DNA of 64,000 nucleotides from Paraburkholderia sp. Ac-20340 (lineage in GTDB: Bacteria; Pseudomonadota; Gammaproteobacteria; Burkholderiales; Burkholderiaceae). A program made the translations under genes and the position numbers. The notes under the pieces were generated by a model, which did no database searches, was not told the origin of the DNA, and saw nothing but the letters and a program-made list of their open reading frames with translations. The DNA lies in NCBI RefSeq assembly GCF_017104965.1, contig NZ_JAAGPR010000001.1, forward strand, positions 186,001 to 250,000, given 5' to 3'. This document shows, piece after piece, positions 1-8,391 of this stretch; within the stretch, counting starts at the first letter, position 1; the number at the start of each line of letters is the position of its first letter.

Positions 1-100
1 CCGTGGTTGCATATTCTTGTTTTTCCTTTCTTTTGAAATAGTCGGCGCCCCGCCAAAGGCTGTCGCTACGGCGTTTCCCGGCGAATGGGCGGGCGCCATG

Positions 101-124
101 GAAACATACGGATATGTATGTTTC
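101..124. promoter_or_regulatory. Perfect 9-bp inverted repeat, candidate TetR operator 1
   Basis: The arms are GAAACATAC and GTATGTTTC, separated by 6 bases. The core ATAC-N6-GTAT is shared with the second repeat, whose centre lies 27 bp downstream. The site is about 160 bp upstream of a TetR-family gene, which is typical of TetR autoregulation or control of a divergent neighbour. Binding is inferred. Confidence 0.6.
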
Positions 125-127
125 ATG

Positions 128-151
128 AAAAAATACAGAGTTGTATTTTTT
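128..151. promoter_or_regulatory. Perfect 9-bp inverted repeat, candidate TetR operator 2
   Basis: The arms are AAAAAATAC and GTATTTTTT with a 6-base spacer. It has the same geometry and the same inner core (ATAC-N6-GTAT) as the repeat at 101-124. Two identically built palindromes in tandem suggest paired binding of a TetR dimer. Confidence 0.55.
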
Positions 152-285
152 GAATGGGTGTGTATCGAGAGGCCGGCATCGCCGCGCGATGGCTCGAAAT
201 GTCCGGTCCGGGCCGCCTTGGCTGGCGCTCTAGTAAAATCGGGCTTTCCGTTTCTGGATTGCCAGACGGACCAGACCAGACCGAT

Positions 286-930
286 ATGTCCGATCAAGCA
301 TTTCCCGACTCCAAACCGCTAAGTCCCAAAGCACTTCGCACCCGCGCGCGGATGTTTCAGATCACCGCGGAAATCATCGGCCGCGAAGGCTATAGCGCGT
401 GGAGCGAGGAATATCTCTGCGAGTTGTGCGATTGCACGCGCGGTGCGCTGCGTTATCAATTTCCGCAGGGCCGCTACGATTTGTTTCCTGCCTTTATTGC
501 GTCGGCGCTCGATCACGATGCGGCGATGATGAGCGCCATGCAGTCGCTCACCACGAAAGAACGGCTATATCTGATTCTGAGCAGCCTGGGCGAGCGGCCG
601 CCTTCCGAAATGACGGTGGCGATGCTCGAAATCTGGATGGCTTCGCGTGGCGATGCACGTTTGCAGGAAAAGATCCAGCCGCTGCTGGCGGGCGCCGATG
701 GCCGTCTGCTTGGATTGCCCGAAGGCGAGCGTGATCCCGAAGTGCTGGCGCTTTTCAATATCCTCTTTGGTATCAGCCTGAGCAGCGTGCGCGACGATTT
801 CGATCCGGCGGCGCTGAAGGCGTCACTCGACTGGCTGCTGGCTCAATTGCCGGTGCCGGAGTCACTGGCGCGCAAACGCGCTGAACTCACAAAGGCGCGC
901 GAAGCAAAGCGTTTCGCGTCGGCTGGATGA
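286..930 (+). CDS. TetR-family transcriptional regulator
   Basis: A 214-residue protein starting MSDQAFPDSK. An N-terminal helix-turn-helix of TetR type spans about residues 15-60 (ARMFQITAEIIGREGYSAW, then CTRGALRYQFP, the recognition helix and following turn). The remainder is a helical ligand-binding domain. The frame is open upstream to 154, but that extension reads like non-coding sequence, so the ATG at 286 is preferred; no clear Shine-Dalgarno precedes it. Two palindromes upstream are plausible operators. Effector and targets are unknown; the gene is next to catA but in a separate transcription unit. Confidence 0.85.
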   Translation: MSDQAFPDSKPLSPKALRTRARMFQITAEIIGREGYSAWSEEYLCELCDCTRGALRYQFPQGRYDLFPAFIASALDHDAAMMSAMQSLTTKERLYLILSSLGERPPSEMTVAMLEIWMASRGDARLQEKIQPLLAGADGRLLGLPEGERDPEVLALFNILFGISLSSVRDDFDPAALKASLDWLLAQLPVPESLARKRAELTKAREAKRFASAG

Positions 931-1044
931 ATGCGGCGAGCGTGTTGTTGCTCGACCTGATTAGTTTGGATTGCAGAATATTGGTGTTCCGAGTTTCGGT
1001 GTTTGTGATATCCATAATATTGATGGCGATGGGAATATATGATT

Positions 1045-1076
1045 GATTTGACAGATAAATCAGTCATCGCTAATTT
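1045..1076 (+). promoter_or_regulatory. Sigma-70-like promoter of catA
   Basis: TTGACA at 1048-1053, a 17-bp spacer and TAATTT at 1071-1076 give a near-consensus promoter about 57 bp before the catA start. A small inverted repeat TGATTT-N7-AAATCA at 1044-1062 overlaps the -35 box and could be a regulator site. Confidence 0.6.
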
Positions 1077-1132
1077 GCCCTTCTGAAATCCACGCTGCTG
1101 TTCCCCACAATACGAACCAGGAGACACCCGTC

Positions 1133-2068
1133 ATGAGCGTCAAAGTATTCGATTCCCCAGAAGTGCAGGATCTGCTGAAGGCCGCTGCGAATCTCAACGG
1201 CAATGCCGGCAATGCACGTTTTCAGCAAATCATTCATCGTTTGCTCGGCGATCTGTTCAAGGCTATCGACGATCTCGACATTACGCCCGACGAAGTCTGG
1301 GCTGGCGTCAATTATCTGAACAAACTGGGCCAGGATGGCGAGGCGGCGCTGCTTGCAGCAGGGCTCGGTCTGGAAAAATACCTCGACGTTCGTATGGATG
1401 CGCAGGATATGGCAGCCGGTCTGAACGGCGGCACGCCGCGCACGATCGAAGGCCCGCTCTATGTGGCCGGTGCGCCCGTGCGCGACGGCGTGGCGAAGAT
1501 CGACTTCGACGAAGACGCGAATGCAGGCCCGCTAATCATTCGCGGAACCGTGAAGGGTACGGACGGCAAACCCATTGCCAATGCCGTCGTCGAATGCTGG
1601 CACGCCAATTCCAACGGGTTCTATTCGCACTTCGACCCGACGGGTAAGCAAACTGATTTCAATCTGCGTGGTTCGGTGAAAACCGGCGCAGACGGCGTGT
1701 ACGAGTTTCGCACGCTCATGCCTGTGGGTTACGGCTGCCCGCCGCATGGCGCCACGCAGCAGTTGCTCGATGGTTTGGGCCGCCACGGTAATCGCCCGGC
1801 ACACGTGCATTTTTTTGTCACGAGCGGCGATCACCGCAAGCTCACCACGCAATTCAATATCGAAGGCGATCCGCTGATCTGGGATGACTTCGCCTACGCC
1901 ACGCGCGAAGAACTCATTCCGCCTGTCGTCGAGAAAACGGGCGGGATCGCGCTGGGTCTGAAGAACGATGCGTACACGCACATCGAATTCGACGTTACGC
2001 TAACGCCGCTGCTGCAAGGCTCGGACAATCAGATCGTCAACCGCTTGCGCGCTGAGGCCGTGGCGTAA
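1133..2068 (+). CDS. catA: Catechol 1,2-dioxygenase (intradiol)
   Basis: A 311-residue non-haem Fe(III) enzyme that cleaves catechol ortho to cis,cis-muconate, the entry step of the beta-ketoadipate pathway. The iron ligands fall at the classical positions: Tyr164 (NSNGFYSHFD), Tyr200 (MPVGYGCPP), His224 and His226 (RPAHVHFF). An N-terminal helical dimerisation domain (about 1-100) precedes the beta-sandwich. The start is set by GGAG 9 bases before the ATG. In iac clusters indole-3-acetate is converted to catechol, so CatA is the expected terminal enzyme of this island. A strong hairpin terminator follows. Confidence 0.95.
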   Translation: MSVKVFDSPEVQDLLKAAANLNGNAGNARFQQIIHRLLGDLFKAIDDLDITPDEVWAGVNYLNKLGQDGEAALLAAGLGLEKYLDVRMDAQDMAAGLNGGTPRTIEGPLYVAGAPVRDGVAKIDFDEDANAGPLIIRGTVKGTDGKPIANAVVECWHANSNGFYSHFDPTGKQTDFNLRGSVKTGADGVYEFRTLMPVGYGCPPHGATQQLLDGLGRHGNRPAHVHFFVTSGDHRKLTTQFNIEGDPLIWDDFAYATREELIPPVVEKTGGIALGLKNDAYTHIEFDVTLTPLLQGSDNQIVNRLRAEAVA

Positions 2069-2096
2069 AGCTATTTCCGTTGCGCCGATAGTCGAA

Positions 2097-2137
2097 AAAA
2101 AGCCTGCCTGACGAAGTATTCGTGAGGCAGGCTTTTT
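2097..2137. terminator. Bidirectional intrinsic terminator between catA and the MFS gene
   Basis: The stem arms AGCCTGCCT (2101-2109) and AGGCAGGCT (2125-2133) are flanked by an A-tract on the left and a T-tract on the right. The hairpin can therefore terminate both convergent genes. Confidence 0.85.
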
Positions 2138-2159
2138 CTATGGCTACCGGGCAGTGCGT

Positions 2160-3560
2160 TCAGTTTGTCATCGCGCCGAGTTTAGATGTATCGAGTGCGC
2201 GGTCCGTGGTGCCATTGTGCGCAATCTGCTCGCTTGCAAGCGATTCGCGATAGAACCGGCATCCCACGCCGAGCAGCACGACCGCCAACGAAGCCGCGCA
2301 GGCATTGACGATCGACACCGAATGGCCGACGGCCAGCGGCGAAGCAAATACCTTATCGGTGAACAGCGCAACGATGGTCGTGCCCAACCCCAAGGCCAGC
2401 AGATTCTGCACCAGCAAAAACAGTGCGGAAATCTGCGCACGCAGTTGATTGGGCGCGAGCGTTTGCATCGCAGCGGTCGAAGTTGGCATGGGAAACGACG
2501 CGAAGAACATCGCCACCACGAGCACTGCAAGGGAGCCATACAGTCCCGGCACCTGCGTGAACAATGCGGCGGGTAGCAGCATACAGGCCGCGCCGATACA
2601 ACTCGCGCGCATCGGTGCGTCCTGATAGCCGCGTCGCAGCAGCCAGTCATTGAACCAGCCGCCGCAAAATACGCCTGCAGTATTCGCCACCAGCAGCACG
2701 GTGCCGAGCGTATAACCGGCCTGCACTGGGCTCAGGCCAAAGTGGCGAATATAAAAAGCGGGTGTCCAGCTCATCAGCGAGAACAGGGTCATCGCGTAGA
2801 AAGAAAAGCCAAAGTAGTGGCAGCCGAACGTGGCGCGATGGCGGAACACGAAACGCAGGGCGTCGGCGGTCGTCATGCGTGCGGCGCGGCCGCTGCCGTC
2901 CTGCGCGAGTCCTTTGCGCTGCGGGTCGCGCACGGTGAACAGCACCAGCAGCGCAACCACGAGCCCCGGCAAGCCGACGATGAAAAACGTCATCTGCCAC
3001 GGATGAATCTGTCCGAATAGCGGCACGGTGAATGCCGAAGCATGCTTGAGCAGCGCGATCACATAGCCGCCGACCAGAAACGCCACGCCGCCGCCAATAA
3101 ACGAACCGAGCGAATACACCGCAATCGCGCGCCCCAATTTCTCTTTCGAAAAATAATCGGCCAACATCGAATAAGCCGCCGGCGAAAGCGCGGCTTCGCC
3201 CACACCTACTGCCATGCGCGAAACGAACATCTGCAGGAAGTTCTGGCTGACACCGCATGCCGCAGTCGCGAGACTCCAGATCGTTATCCCCACGGAAATC
3301 AGACGCGGTCGCGCGTAACGGTCGGCGAGAAATGCAATCGGCAGCCCCATGAAGGCGTAGAACAGCGAAAACGCAAAGCCGCTGAGCAGGCTGAATTGCG
3401 TATCGCTGAGCACGAGATCGCGTTTGATCGGCTCGATCATGAGCACGAGGACCTGGCGGTCGATAAACGAAAACACATACGCGAGCATGCAGACAATCAC
3501 GACATACCAGGCGTAGGCGTCGCGTCGGCCGGGGCGGGCGGCGGCCGCAGTAGTGTTCAT
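2160..3560 (-). CDS. MFS transporter, spinster/aromatic-acid type
   Basis: A 466-residue inner-membrane carrier with about 12 hydrophobic segments and the loop 2-3 motif (LADRYARPR) of the major facilitator superfamily. Segments such as FSFIDRQVLVLMIEPIKRDL resemble spinster-like carriers that often accompany aromatic catabolism genes. The start MNTTAAAARPG is preferred over upstream open frame because GGAG precedes it. The gene is divergent from a porin gene; the pair could import indole-3-acetate or a related substrate (inference from context). Confidence 0.85.
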   Translation of the reverse strand: MNTTAAAARPGRRDAYAWYVVIVCMLAYVFSFIDRQVLVLMIEPIKRDLVLSDTQFSLLSGFAFSLFYAFMGLPIAFLADRYARPRLISVGITIWSLATAACGVSQNFLQMFVSRMAVGVGEAALSPAAYSMLADYFSKEKLGRAIAVYSLGSFIGGGVAFLVGGYVIALLKHASAFTVPLFGQIHPWQMTFFIVGLPGLVVALLVLFTVRDPQRKGLAQDGSGRAARMTTADALRFVFRHRATFGCHYFGFSFYAMTLFSLMSWTPAFYIRHFGLSPVQAGYTLGTVLLVANTAGVFCGGWFNDWLLRRGYQDAPMRASCIGAACMLLPAALFTQVPGLYGSLAVLVVAMFFASFPMPTSTAAMQTLAPNQLRAQISALFLLVQNLLALGLGTTIVALFTDKVFASPLAVGHSVSIVNACAASLAVVLLGVGCRFYRESLASEQIAHNGTTDRALDTSKLGAMTN

Positions 3561-3912
3561 ACGGATTCTCCAAGGGGATGTGGAATGCGTCCGGTGCGAC
3601 TGCGCACGCGAGCGGTGTAGGCAAACGCAGGCAATGTAGCCAGCCAAAATCCCGCGACAAATGGGGAGAATTACTTCGCGCTTAGTGAGTTGCCCCCATC
3701 GGACTAAAGAAAACACCCATACGCGCCTGAGTGAAATGCGCGCAAGTGCCGATGGCAAAGGGATTCGCGCCACTGCGCAGATGCCGTCTATAAGCGTTAT
3801 AGAGAGCGTTTAATCGACCGGAGAATTTGGTCTTCATAGACTCGCAGCGCAATGCAGATCAATGCAAGGCCACACAACCATGCTGAATTCGGGTCATTAG
3901 ATAAAGACACAG
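3561..3912. promoter_or_regulatory. 352-bp divergent promoter region, MFS carrier versus porin
   Basis: No gene is seen. It contains a short palindrome CTATAA-gcg-TTATAG (3788-3802) and one half of the island's CTAAAGA motif (3704-3710), whose second half is not conserved. It must carry promoters for both flanking transporter genes; none is strong enough to place with confidence. Confidence 0.5.
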
Positions 3913-5025
3913 ATGAAACCTCACTCGCTCAAACGCATCTCCCGCGCCGCGTGCAGCGCTGCGCTTCTTTTTCCTGCCCTGGCTTTTGCGCAATCGAGCG
4001 TGACCCTTTATGGGCGTATCGATACCTCGCTCGAATATACGAATTTTGGCCCTAATCACGTGATGCGAATGGGAACAGGCAATCTGTTCGCGACCGAATG
4101 GGGCATGAAGGGGATCGAAGATCTGGGTGGCGGTTACGCGGCGATCTTCAAACTCGAGAATGGCTTTAGTTCGGCGAACGGCGCGTTTTCGAACAATGGT
4201 GCGATGTTCGGGCGCGAAGCGTGGGTGGGTTTGACGAGCCCATACGGCGGCGTGCAGTTTGGCGAACTCTATACGATCCTGCACACCGTACTGGTGACTT
4301 ACGCTCTGCCTGGTTATGGCGCGGGTCTGGAATGGGGCAATGCGACCAATAACTTTGTCGGGCCTGCGTATCTGCGCGTGCATAACGCAATGCGCCTGAC
4401 TTCCGCGCCATGGAACGGCTTCATGTTGCGCGCCATTGCGGCGCGTGGCGCGAATGGTGCGAGCGGCCAGCCAGCGACGCTTGGCGATAGCTATGGCGCG
4501 GGAATCAACTATGCGCGCGGCCCGCTCTCGCTCGATGTTGCATGGATGGAGCAGAAGTTCAGCCCGGTAACGGCCGCTTCGTTGACTAGCGAAAGCCCTA
4601 CAGCGCAGGGCAATTATTTCGTGGCAGGCGCATCGTATGACTTCGGCTGGGCCAAACTGGCGGGCTTGTATCTGCGTCACCGTGGCGGGCCGGATGTGCA
4701 AACGGCGGTCGATTCGCTGAGTGCCTATCCGCATCACGATGTCTATGAAATCGACGCTACCGTGCCGCTTGGGCGCGCCAAACTGCTGGCGAGCTATGGC
4801 CACTATCGCAAGACCAGTGACAGCGACGGCAATGCCGATTCCTATGCGTTGCGTCTCGATTACCCGCTCTCGAAACGCACGGTGCTGTATACCGGCGCGG
4901 CGATGGTGCGCAACGGCAGCCACGCCTCGTTCACGATCAACGGCGCGGGTGGCGGTGGCGTAGCCGTGGCGAAGGCGGGCGCCACCGCGAGTTCGCTGGT
5001 GGCGGGCATGCTCGTATCGTTCTAG
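3913..5025 (+). CDS. Gram-negative (OmpC-type) porin
   Basis: A 370-residue outer-membrane porin with an N-terminal signal peptide cleaved near AFA-QSSV. The mature protein starts QSSVTLYGRIDTSLEYTN, the usual Burkholderiales porin opening, and ends in a beta strand with terminal Phe (LVAGMLVSF), the BAM recognition signal. It probably forms 16-stranded trimers. Its stop codon shares the palindromic CTAG (5022-5025) with the convergent LysR gene. Likely role: outer-membrane entry of the compounds handled by the island. Confidence 0.9.
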   Translation: MKPHSLKRISRAACSAALLFPALAFAQSSVTLYGRIDTSLEYTNFGPNHVMRMGTGNLFATEWGMKGIEDLGGGYAAIFKLENGFSSANGAFSNNGAMFGREAWVGLTSPYGGVQFGELYTILHTVLVTYALPGYGAGLEWGNATNNFVGPAYLRVHNAMRLTSAPWNGFMLRAIAARGANGASGQPATLGDSYGAGINYARGPLSLDVAWMEQKFSPVTAASLTSESPTAQGNYFVAGASYDFGWAKLAGLYLRHRGGPDVQTAVDSLSAYPHHDVYEIDATVPLGRAKLLASYGHYRKTSDSDGNADSYALRLDYPLSKRTVLYTGAAMVRNGSHASFTINGAGGGGVAVAKAGATASSLVAGMLVSF

Positions 5026-6062
5026 TCGTCGAGGTCGCTGGCGTCGCCGGTCTCCACGCACGGCGACGCGAGCCACGCATCGAACGGCTCGCGTTCGCCG
5101 ATGCCGAATAACTCCACCAGCAACGCGCGCAGCCAGCGATGTCCGGGATCGACATCGAAGCGCCGGTGCCAGTAGGCGTTGACACTCCAGCTCTGCGCGT
5201 CGGCGATTTCGTGGATCGCGCAGGCGTGCTGCGCGGCGAAACTCAATGCGATAGTACGTGGCACGATGGCCGCGTAATCGGCGCCTTGCAGTAGCGATGG
5301 CAGCACGAGAAAATCGGGCAGCGAAGCGCGCACGCGCGGCATCAATTCATGCCGTTCGAGCAGAGTCATGGATTGCGGATGCGACATTACCGCCACCAGG
5401 CGCAAGCTGGCTGGCGCACCTGCATCCAGGATGAAATCATCGCCGAGACCGAGCCTTCGGTGGGCGCCTTCGGAAAGAATCAGCACACAGCGCTCGCTCA
5501 GCAATTCCGTACGTTGAAAATGTTCGGATGCCTGATTGAAGTGGCCGATGGCGAAATCGATCTTTCCCGCTTCCAACGCGATATTGAGTTGCTGCTCGTC
5601 CAGGTGCAGCGTTTCCACGACAGCGCCCGGCGCGCGGGCGTCCAATGCGCCCAATAAGGTCGGCAGACAGGCGCTTGCTGCGAAATCGTTCATATGCAGG
5701 CGAAACACGCGCTGGGTCGTTTCGGGCGTGAAGCTCGCGCCATCGTCGAGCACGTCCTGAAGAATCGCGAGCGCCTTGTCGACTGAAGCCGCGAGACGCC
5801 GCGCGCGCGGCGTGGGCTCCACGCCCAGGCCCGTACGCACGAACAGCGCGTCGCGAAACATCAGACGCAGCCGCCCGAGTCCGTAACTGACCGAAGGCTG
5901 GGTCACGCCAAGGCTCAACGCAGCACGCCCCACATGCTTCTCCTGATAGACGGCGCGAAACGTCTTGAGCAGGTTGAGGTCGAGATCCTGCACGCGTAGC
6001 GCGGCGGGATGCGCGGGCGAGCTTCCGTTTGTCAGCGTAGTGTCGTTGAGTGGATGACTCAT
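5022..6062 (-). CDS. LysR-family regulator (NodD/aromatic type)
   Basis: A 346-residue LysR protein. The winged HTH is seen at DLDLNLLKTFRAVYQEKHV, followed by TQPSVSYGLGRLR, at about residues 25-75. A periplasmic-binding-like effector domain follows. The start MSHPLNDT overlaps the stop of the upstream AraC gene (ATGA), so the two regulators are translationally coupled. It ends convergently with the porin. Target and effector are unknown; the neighbouring transport and dehydrogenase genes are candidates. Confidence 0.88.
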   Translation of the reverse strand: MSHPLNDTTLTNGSSPAHPAALRVQDLDLNLLKTFRAVYQEKHVGRAALSLGVTQPSVSYGLGRLRLMFRDALFVRTGLGVEPTPRARRLAASVDKALAILQDVLDDGASFTPETTQRVFRLHMNDFAASACLPTLLGALDARAPGAVVETLHLDEQQLNIALEAGKIDFAIGHFNQASEHFQRTELLSERCVLILSEGAHRRLGLGDDFILDAGAPASLRLVAVMSHPQSMTLLERHELMPRVRASLPDFLVLPSLLQGADYAAIVPRTIALSFAAQHACAIHEIADAQSWSVNAYWHRRFDVDPGHRWLRALLVELFGIGEREPFDAWLASPCVETGDASDLDD

Positions 6063-7060
6063 GCGATCCGCCCGCGTGTGGACGAAGGCGCGTGGCCGAA
6101 ACGGCGCACATAGGCTTTCGTGAAATGCCCGAAGCTTTGCACGCCGCAAGCGAGCATGGTCTGCGCGATGTTCGCCTGCGGATCGTGCGTGAGTCGTGCG
6201 TGTACCGCTTCAAGACGCCGCTCGCGCACATAGGCCGCCGGTGACATGTCCAGGAACTGCGCGAAGCCGTTCTGCAGCGTACGCGGCGAGACGCCCGCCA
6301 CGCGCGCGAGAACGGCAAGCGTGAGCGGCGTATCCAGATGCGCATCGATATGATCGCGTGCGCGGCGCACATGGGCAGGCAGCGGCGTACGCGTATCGCT
6401 GCGCGTCATCGCGTCGCTGTACGAGTGCGGAAGCTGTGTGAGCAGCATCGTCATCAGCCACTGCGTGAGATCCTTGCCGAATAGCGTGGCAGCGCTCGCG
6501 CCCTCGCACTGACTGTGCATTCGATGCAGATGGCCCAGCGTGTCGCGCACGATTGCCGCGCCGCGATGCGTGGCGTCCACACTCATGGCAAAGCGCAGCG
6601 GCGTGCGCGGCGTGGCTTGCAGCAGTTCGGCCAGCTTGCGTTCGAGCGCCTCGCGCTCGATACGCAGCAATAAGCTGCGGCAATCATGACTCGTTTCGAT
6701 ACGGCTTGCACGCGCGGGAGAAGAGACGCTGATCGCGCCGCGCGTGACCGCTGCATGCTCGCGGCCCGAACTCAATTCACACGCGCCCGCAAGCGTGAGG
6801 CGAAACAGAAACTGCCCGGCATTGCCCGCGAAATCGATACGCGTCGCGCGTCCATAGCTGAGTTCGGCGAGACCGCCGTGCGCGAGTGCGACGTCATAGA
6901 GTTCGGCGTTCATCGGCTCGCGCCCGCGCGTCTGCATGCTGTGGGGACCGAGCAGCCGCGCGACGGTGCGTTCGACATCGGCGCTTGCGTGGGTGGCATG
7001 AAGCAGATTGCTGGGCGTGCGGGATAGGGCGGGAGTCATAAGCCGGTCTCGTCGATTCAT
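6059..7060 (-). CDS. AraC-family regulator
   Basis: About 333 residues with a C-terminal AraC double HTH (about the last 110 residues: ARDHIDAHLDTPLTLAVLARVAGVSPRTLQ and FGHFTKAYVRRFGHAPS). The N-terminal half resembles an AraC-binding-like/cupin ligand domain. The start is uncertain: ATG at 7060 is used, ATGs at 7078 and 7039 are possible, and none has a clear ribosome binding site. It is divergent from the dehydrogenase operon at 7279 and coupled to the downstream LysR, so it is a natural candidate activator of that operon. Confidence 0.85.
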   Translation of the reverse strand: MNRRDRLMTPALSRTPSNLLHATHASADVERTVARLLGPHSMQTRGREPMNAELYDVALAHGGLAELSYGRATRIDFAGNAGQFLFRLTLAGACELSSGREHAAVTRGAISVSSPARASRIETSHDCRSLLLRIEREALERKLAELLQATPRTPLRFAMSVDATHRGAAIVRDTLGHLHRMHSQCEGASAATLFGKDLTQWLMTMLLTQLPHSYSDAMTRSDTRTPLPAHVRRARDHIDAHLDTPLTLAVLARVAGVSPRTLQNGFAQFLDMSPAAYVRERRLEAVHARLTHDPQANIAQTMLACGVQSFGHFTKAYVRRFGHAPSSTRGRIA

Positions 7061-7278
7061 CGTGCGGGCGGGTTCCATGATCGGCGAGAAAAAAAGTGTT
7101 CGCAACCAGGGCTTGCCGGATTCTCACAGAACTTGCGCGAATTGAAGCGACACGGCAGGGCGCCGCGCGTAACTTCATTGCAGAGCGCACGCAAACGCAT
7201 TCGATGGTTTATCGATGGGGATCGCGTGCCTGATTCACGTAACACAGGCGCGTAACGCGCAATTGAGGAGAAGCTGGA

Positions 7279-8391
7279 ATGAAGGTCTGCGTTCTGGGTG
7301 GTGGTCATGGATGCCATGCTGCGGCAATCGATATGCTTGAAAAAGGGCATGAAGTGGCCTGGTGGCGGCGCGATCAGGACGCCGCAAAAAAACTGCGGGC
7401 ACTTGGCGAACTGGAGGTGCAGGATTGGCGCGGAACCCGGCGCGTACCGCTTGCGGCGCAGCGCACGCCTGGTGCGATTTGCGTGATCGACGATCTGGCG
7501 CAGGCACTGGAAGGCGCGCAACTCATTGTGATTCCGCTGCCGGCTACGACGCACGAACCGCTTGCCCTGCAACTCGCGCCATTGCTGAGAGATGGCCAGG
7601 TCGTCTATTTGCCTCCCGGCACATTTGGCAGCATGGTGTTCGCCGATGCACTCGCCGCAGCCGGTAATCAGCGCCGCGTGGCGATCGCCGAAACCGGCAC
7701 GCTGCCGTATCTCGTGCGCACGCATGGTGCGAATCGGGTGGTGATCAGCGCTTACGCCACGCGTCTGCCTACGGGCATTTTCCCCGCCAATGCAGCGAAT
7801 TGGGCCTTTGAAATCCTCGAAACGGCCTATCCTTCGGTCGAGCGTATTGAAGATGCCTTGTCTGCCGCATTGATGAATGCCGGCCCCGTAATTCATCCGC
7901 CGCTGATTCTGATGAACGCCGGTCCGCTCGAACATTTCGAAAGCTGGGATATTCATAACGAGGGCACGCAACCGTCTATTCGCCGGGTGACCAATGCGCT
8001 CGACGCCGAACGTATGGCCGTGCGCGAGGCACTGGGATACGGCGCGCCGCATTTCCCGCTGGCCGATCATTACGCGAGCGAAGGCGACGATTGGATGTAT
8101 GGCCGCGGCGCGCACGGCAAGCTCACCGATAGCGGCGACTGGCGCGAAAAGATCGATTTGCAGACGCATCGTTACATGCTGGAGGACACGCGCCTCGGCC
8201 TCTCGTTCATCGTTTCGTGCGGGCGCTATGCAGGCGTGCCGACGCCTGTTGCCCAGGGACTGCTCGCACTGGCGAGCGCGGTGAGCGGGCGCGATCTCTA
8301 TGCGCAGGGTCGTTCGCTCGAAGCGTTCGATCTCGCGCAGTATTCGCCGGCGCAATTGCGCAACTTGCTCGACAGCGGAGTGCGCGCATGA
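7279..8391 (+). CDS. NAD/NADP octopine/nopaline dehydrogenase-family protein
   Basis: A 370-residue oxidoreductase. A Rossmann N-terminus (VCVLGGGHGCHAAAIDM, a variant GxGxxG) precedes a helical C-terminal domain of octopine-dehydrogenase type that includes the conserved-looking segment MNAGPVIHPPLILMNAGPLEHF. Family members join or oxidise an amino acid and a 2-oxo acid (opines). GAGGAG precedes the ATG. The stop overlaps the next start (ATGA), so it is coupled to the 3-hydroxyacyl-CoA-dehydrogenase-like gene. No iac step is known for this protein; the substrate is unassigned. Confidence 0.8.
   Translation: MKVCVLGGGHGCHAAAIDMLEKGHEVAWWRRDQDAAKKLRALGELEVQDWRGTRRVPLAAQRTPGAICVIDDLAQALEGAQLIVIPLPATTHEPLALQLAPLLRDGQVVYLPPGTFGSMVFADALAAAGNQRRVAIAETGTLPYLVRTHGANRVVISAYATRLPTGIFPANAANWAFEILETAYPSVERIEDALSAALMNAGPVIHPPLILMNAGPLEHFESWDIHNEGTQPSIRRVTNALDAERMAVREALGYGAPHFPLADHYASEGDDWMYGRGAHGKLTDSGDWREKIDLQTHRYMLEDTRLGLSFIVSCGRYAGVPTPVAQGLLALASAVSGRDLYAQGRSLEAFDLAQYSPAQLRNLLDSGVRA

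Larger units (their letters stand above)
1..285. promoter_or_regulatory. Left-edge intergenic region upstream of the TetR gene
   Basis: No convincing gene is visible here. Open frames that cross this stretch lack a ribosome binding site and overlap the TetR gene in other frames. The notable content is two tandem 9-6-9 inverted repeats at 101-124 and 128-151, listed separately. A divergent gene may start just left of the window. Confidence 0.5.

Noticed and set aside
17..322. Open frame overlapping the TetR gene start region
   Set aside because: No ribosome binding site, atypical composition, crosses the palindromes, and ends within the TetR gene in another frame.
3859..5076. 405-codon minus-strand frame covering the porin gene
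   Set aside because: Arg/His/Ala-rich shadow of the GC-rich porin gene; the plus-strand frame has a signal peptide and porin motifs.
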